Below are positions 60,822-64,000 of a stretch of DNA of 64,000 bases, piece by piece (within the stretch, counting starts at the first letter, position 1; every line of letters starts with the position of its first letter). The notes under the pieces are model-generated. The model did not search any database. It worked only from the letters and a program-made list of their open reading frames with translations, and was not told where the DNA came from. The DNA comes from Schizosaccharomyces osmophilus. Its lineage: Eukaryota; Ascomycota; Schizosaccharomycetes; Schizosaccharomycetales; Schizosaccharomycetaceae. The DNA lies in NCBI RefSeq assembly GCF_027921745.1, contig NC_079238.1, forward strand, positions 2,604,001-2,668,000. The letters are read 5' to 3'. A program made the translations under genes and the position numbers.

Positions 60822-63543
60822 CTAAGCAGTCATTTCAATGTCCTCGATATTATTTTTTTTCAAAATCACAATCCCTTCTAGGGTGGTCATTGGTGTGTAA
60901 GCTTCGGTCGCGAGCTCTGCTCTCTCATTGTGATGTAATAACACAGGCGTTGTATGAGTAACCCAACCCGTTATCACCTTTGGACGTCCAGCTTGTCCAA
61001 CAACATCAACTGCTTGACCAACGCGTACGCTGACTGGAAGATACTGTCCGTCCTCACCAAGTGTAATAAGCATCCGTGGTCTCATGGCCAAAGTCATACT
61101 ATACAGAAGCCAGTGTGAGGAATCAAGGATTAATGAGCTTGCATCTAGCATTGCGAGTGCAACTGTCATGAGACCAGCAAAGGCTGTCTGACCCAGAATT
61201 TGACGATCAGTGTGATATGGATTCAACGACATGGTTCCTTTACCAAGGTAAAGCAACCCTTGGGCAATGCGTACAATGAACAGTGCATTAGATTCCTTGT
61301 GATAGTAGCTAGCCAATTGTCGAAGTAATTGGGCTAAACGAGCATTATTTGTACCGGCACCAACGAGACCCATAGCAAAAATTGCGTTATAGGCGACATC
61401 GAGATCGTTGTCATGACTATATCGAGAAAGAGTATCAAAAATTCTCATTTCGGGATTTGAAGCGGAAAGTAAGCCAAGTGCCAAAGGAACTGCTTTTCTT
61501 ATAAACGGTTCGCCATAATGCATCATGTGATCAAATTGCCTAGTAACCATTTCAGCACCAATGTCCTCGCCCATTGCAATAACTGCAACACCCAAAGCTG
61601 CCAAGGATTGTGCACTCTTCTCACTCTCCTTTGCATCAGCACTGAGCGGTTCACTGCAAATATGTAGTAACTTTTGAATTCGTAAGACGTTTCCTGTACC
61701 AGCATACGAGCAAACGTCAACCAGAATTTCTGCTTGTCTAGCAATGTCTCCTTCAATAGCCTTTAATGTCTCGATGGTAGCATCAGCCAAATCCTGCTTA
61801 CCAATGAACAACAATGCGAGACCAAGAGCCATAAAACGACCCCAGTTATCGTTTTGCCCAGCTTCATCACGCTCCATTAAAGTTTGCAAGATAGTGCTAG
61901 CTACATCACCATTGCATGTACCGACGAAGATTAATCCTAATGTCAATGCTGCTAAGCAAGAAAGTTGCATTGGTGCTTTCACATCAGTGACTATGGGGGC
62001 AAACATATCAAGCAAATCTTCCCGGTTAGATCCAGCGTACGCCAAACCTAATCCTAAAATAGCAGTAGCTCGAAGTTTCGTAGATCCTGTTTCAAGATAT
62101 TCAGATAAAATAGCTAATGCAGGGTCGGCCTCATTACGAACGGCAACATTAGTTATACCAATTCCCAATAAAGCTCCTGCTTTGACATTTTCCTCCGAAG
62201 AGTAAAGATATTTGTCAAGTAAAGAAAGCCCCATATCAACGTTCCATAACTGCAATAATCCGATAGAAGCGGTGGCACTGATCATGCCGGAGTCTTTGTT
62301 TTTATAAATCCAAGATGATTTCTCATCGTCAACCAAAACAAGTCGATCATTACTATATCCAGCATTAACAAAAGAATTAACTAAGGTATTAGCTAGATTC
62401 TGTTTAGCCGAGTAAACACCAGATGAGCCAAGGCCCGTCCGGGCCACTTCCAAGTGACTTTTAAAAATATCTTCAGGAACTTTAGGATCCATAAGGCTAA
62501 GTTCTTTTCCAAGATAATGAAAGTGATCAGACAAATGAATGTTGTTCAAAGCATCATTTAACTCTTCGTCATTCATATCAAAAGGAATTCGTTGTCTTGC
62601 TAAAATGTATGCTAACTGCTTTTTTAACAATGGGTCATTTGCTGCCTCGCAATCCTCTCGAATTAACGACATATCATCAAGGCGAATAGCAACATTTAGA
62701 GCTTGTGTGAGTTGATTAAATTTTCGATAAATAGCATGAGCTGTTCTAAGCATGGCCACATCTTCAGGAAATGGGAGCAGATTTACACAACTCGTTATGT
62801 ATAAGCATACACGAGATGCGTTATCAGCCTCAACGTAAGGGGTAACCTTTTCAATCGCACCTAATTCTTGTAGTAAATCAATGGCATCAGCTTCAGCATT
62901 GTGAGTCAAAAAGAAAGGTACAATGAGAAGTGCAAGATCCATAAGGTCATCAGTTGCCAGATCCTTTTCTTGACGCTCAACAAATTCAGCTCCTATTTCA
63001 GCTGCTAGGTGTCGCACATATTCATGACCCCAGACAGAAGGATCACTAGTAACACCATGCAAGCGATATTTTAATGATTCCCGTTTGCTAGGGTCACTAT
63101 ATGACATTCCTAAAACGGAAAGGATATCAGCAAATTGTACTTTCAAAGGCCCCTCGCTCCAAGAGTCGAACGTCTTTGTCAAAGTCGAATAATGGGGTCG
63201 TAAAAACTTAAGGGGCTTAGGAACCGCTGTCATAGAAGATGTAGAGGTTCTAATGATTTCTTTCAATTGTGTAAGAATGGAACTCATTAAGTCTAGATTA
63301 TTTTCTTGAATTCGTTCTACCAGCATATCTAAATCGGTTTTAAGTTGTAAATCTTCTTCCGACTGTAAATAGGTTAGTTTTCTTTCTCAAAAGCTAATAA
63401 TAACTTACCAAATCCACCACATCATTTCTTTCTTTAACAGAACTTGCTTGATCTTTTTCATTAGAAGATGGCGTTTTTACGCTTTCATCTTTTATCATCT
63501 CATCATTACTTTTTGAAGACTTATTGATGTCTTCGGGATTCAT
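60822..63543 (-). CDS. mts4: 26S proteasome base subunit Rpn1/Mts4, two exons
   Basis: Minus-strand exons are 63543-63409 and 63362-60822, giving 891 residues. The intron has donor GTAAGT, a CTAAC branch and an ACAG acceptor, joining VVDL to SEEDLQLKTDLDML in phase 0. The first exon is Lys/Ser/Asp-rich and disordered. The central alpha-helical proteasome/cyclosome (PC) repeats (about 400-770) are visible as GALLGIGI, ATAILGLGLAYAG, ALTLGLIFVGT and FAMGLVGAG. They form the toroid that docks ubiquitin-like receptors and Ubp6 on the 19S base. The C-terminal domain includes PRMLITLGEDGQ. Length matches S. pombe Mts4 (SPBP19A11.03c). Confidence 0.97.
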
Positions 63544-64000
63544 CTTTTCTACTTGATTTCTTCACTGACGATGAATAGTAATGTGCAGTCGGCAGGACTG
63601 GCATACCCACAATATTAGGTATATCGAATGCTTGCGAAGATTTCACGCTTACTCACTATTACTATCGTATTATTTTCTGAGTTCATGTAGTGATATTATA
63701 CATCTATTCTCGTTAAGTAAATATTCAATACTATTCCATGTATCGTGTGTAATTTACTTATGCTCTGTTAAAGAATAAAAAGTAAAATGAAACGAAATAG
63801 AACAAACAAAGGCTTTGACAAAACGAATTTAAATACATAAGATTCACGTATTAAGTCTTCTGACTTACCGCCAGCCATAAGACATAAAAATTTAGACAAA
63901 TAAACAAATTGAAAATAAATAAAGGGGTTAAAATATGCATGATGCTTAAAAAACGACTTCCATAATCGACATAGTTTCAATTTCACACAAAAAATAATAG
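63544..64000. other. Upstream flank of mts4 to window edge
   Basis: AT-rich, no gene recognised. Frames at 63581-63778 (+) and 63768-63986 (-) lack support; the latter has no ATG at its start. Confidence 0.5.

Noticed and set aside
63768-63986. 72-codon minus-strand frame at the right edge
   Set aside because: Begins with GTG, no ATG at its start, hydrophobic T-rich composition, no neighbour evidence.

Overview
The window is nuclear DNA from a fission yeast (Schizosaccharomyces) that is not S. pombe. Several signs point this way. Introns are short, with GTAAGT/GTATG-type donors and CTAAC/CTAAT branch sites close to the acceptor. Genes are dense and the intergenic DNA is AT-rich. The proteins are recognisable as S. 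pombe-type Mot1, Pof2, Mug164, Mam1, Cyr1, Uve1, Bqt4 and others, but they are clearly diverged, for example in the N-terminal half of Uve1. A relative of the octosporus/cryophilus/osmophilus group is my best guess; the species is not determined.

Layout. Positions 1-9,300 hold a divergent pair, an Ark1/Prk1-family kinase (running off the left edge) and the giant TBP-removing ATPase mot1. Positions 9,570-33,040 hold a block matching S. pombe cosmid 25B2 read from .11 to .01: pof2, a UspA-domain protein, arginyl-tRNA synthetase, a small orphan, mug164, btb2, mis3/KRR1, mtg1, a Sip5-like RING protein, mam1 (M-factor exporter) and hbs1. Positions 34,080-56,970 hold a block matching cosmid 19C7 from .03 to .12: cyr1, a DUF2406 protein, an Rcr-like membrane protein, prs1, sen34, ppm2, uve1, bqt4, a ClC channel and omh1. 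Positions 58,000-63,540 match SPBP19A11.01-.03: gcv3, a GPI-type Ser/Thr-rich protein and mts4/Rpn1. The cosmid names come from memory and are used only as orthology labels.

Seven of these genes have introns that I resolved by reading splice signals and checking that frame and known family residues continue across each junction: pof2, btb2, mis3, mtg1, the RING gene, hbs1, bqt4, the ClC gene and mts4 are the genes spliced in this window (nine in all; bqt4 has six exons). For several single-exon genes the longest open frame begins with TTG or GTG, and I placed the start at the first sensible ATG.

Functional themes are housekeeping (two aminoacyl-tRNA synthetases, tRNA splicing and wybutosine synthesis, ribosome biogenesis and rescue, proteasome base, glycine cleavage) and fission-yeast nutrient, mating and meiotic biology (adenylate cyclase, M-factor transporter, bouquet/telomere anchor, mug164).

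No tRNA, rRNA, transposon, LTR, virus-like element or CRISPR array was seen. I found no new multi-gene system. The points most worth checking are non-coding or at gene starts: a G-quadruplex-prone minisatellite in a GC-rich intergenic island, a perfect 14-bp inverted repeat, uORFs in front of cyr1 and mam1, likely dual-start (mitochondrial) forms of two enzymes, an AUG-less ORF abutting mot1, long G15 and C12 runs, and an unorthodox splice donor in the ClC gene.
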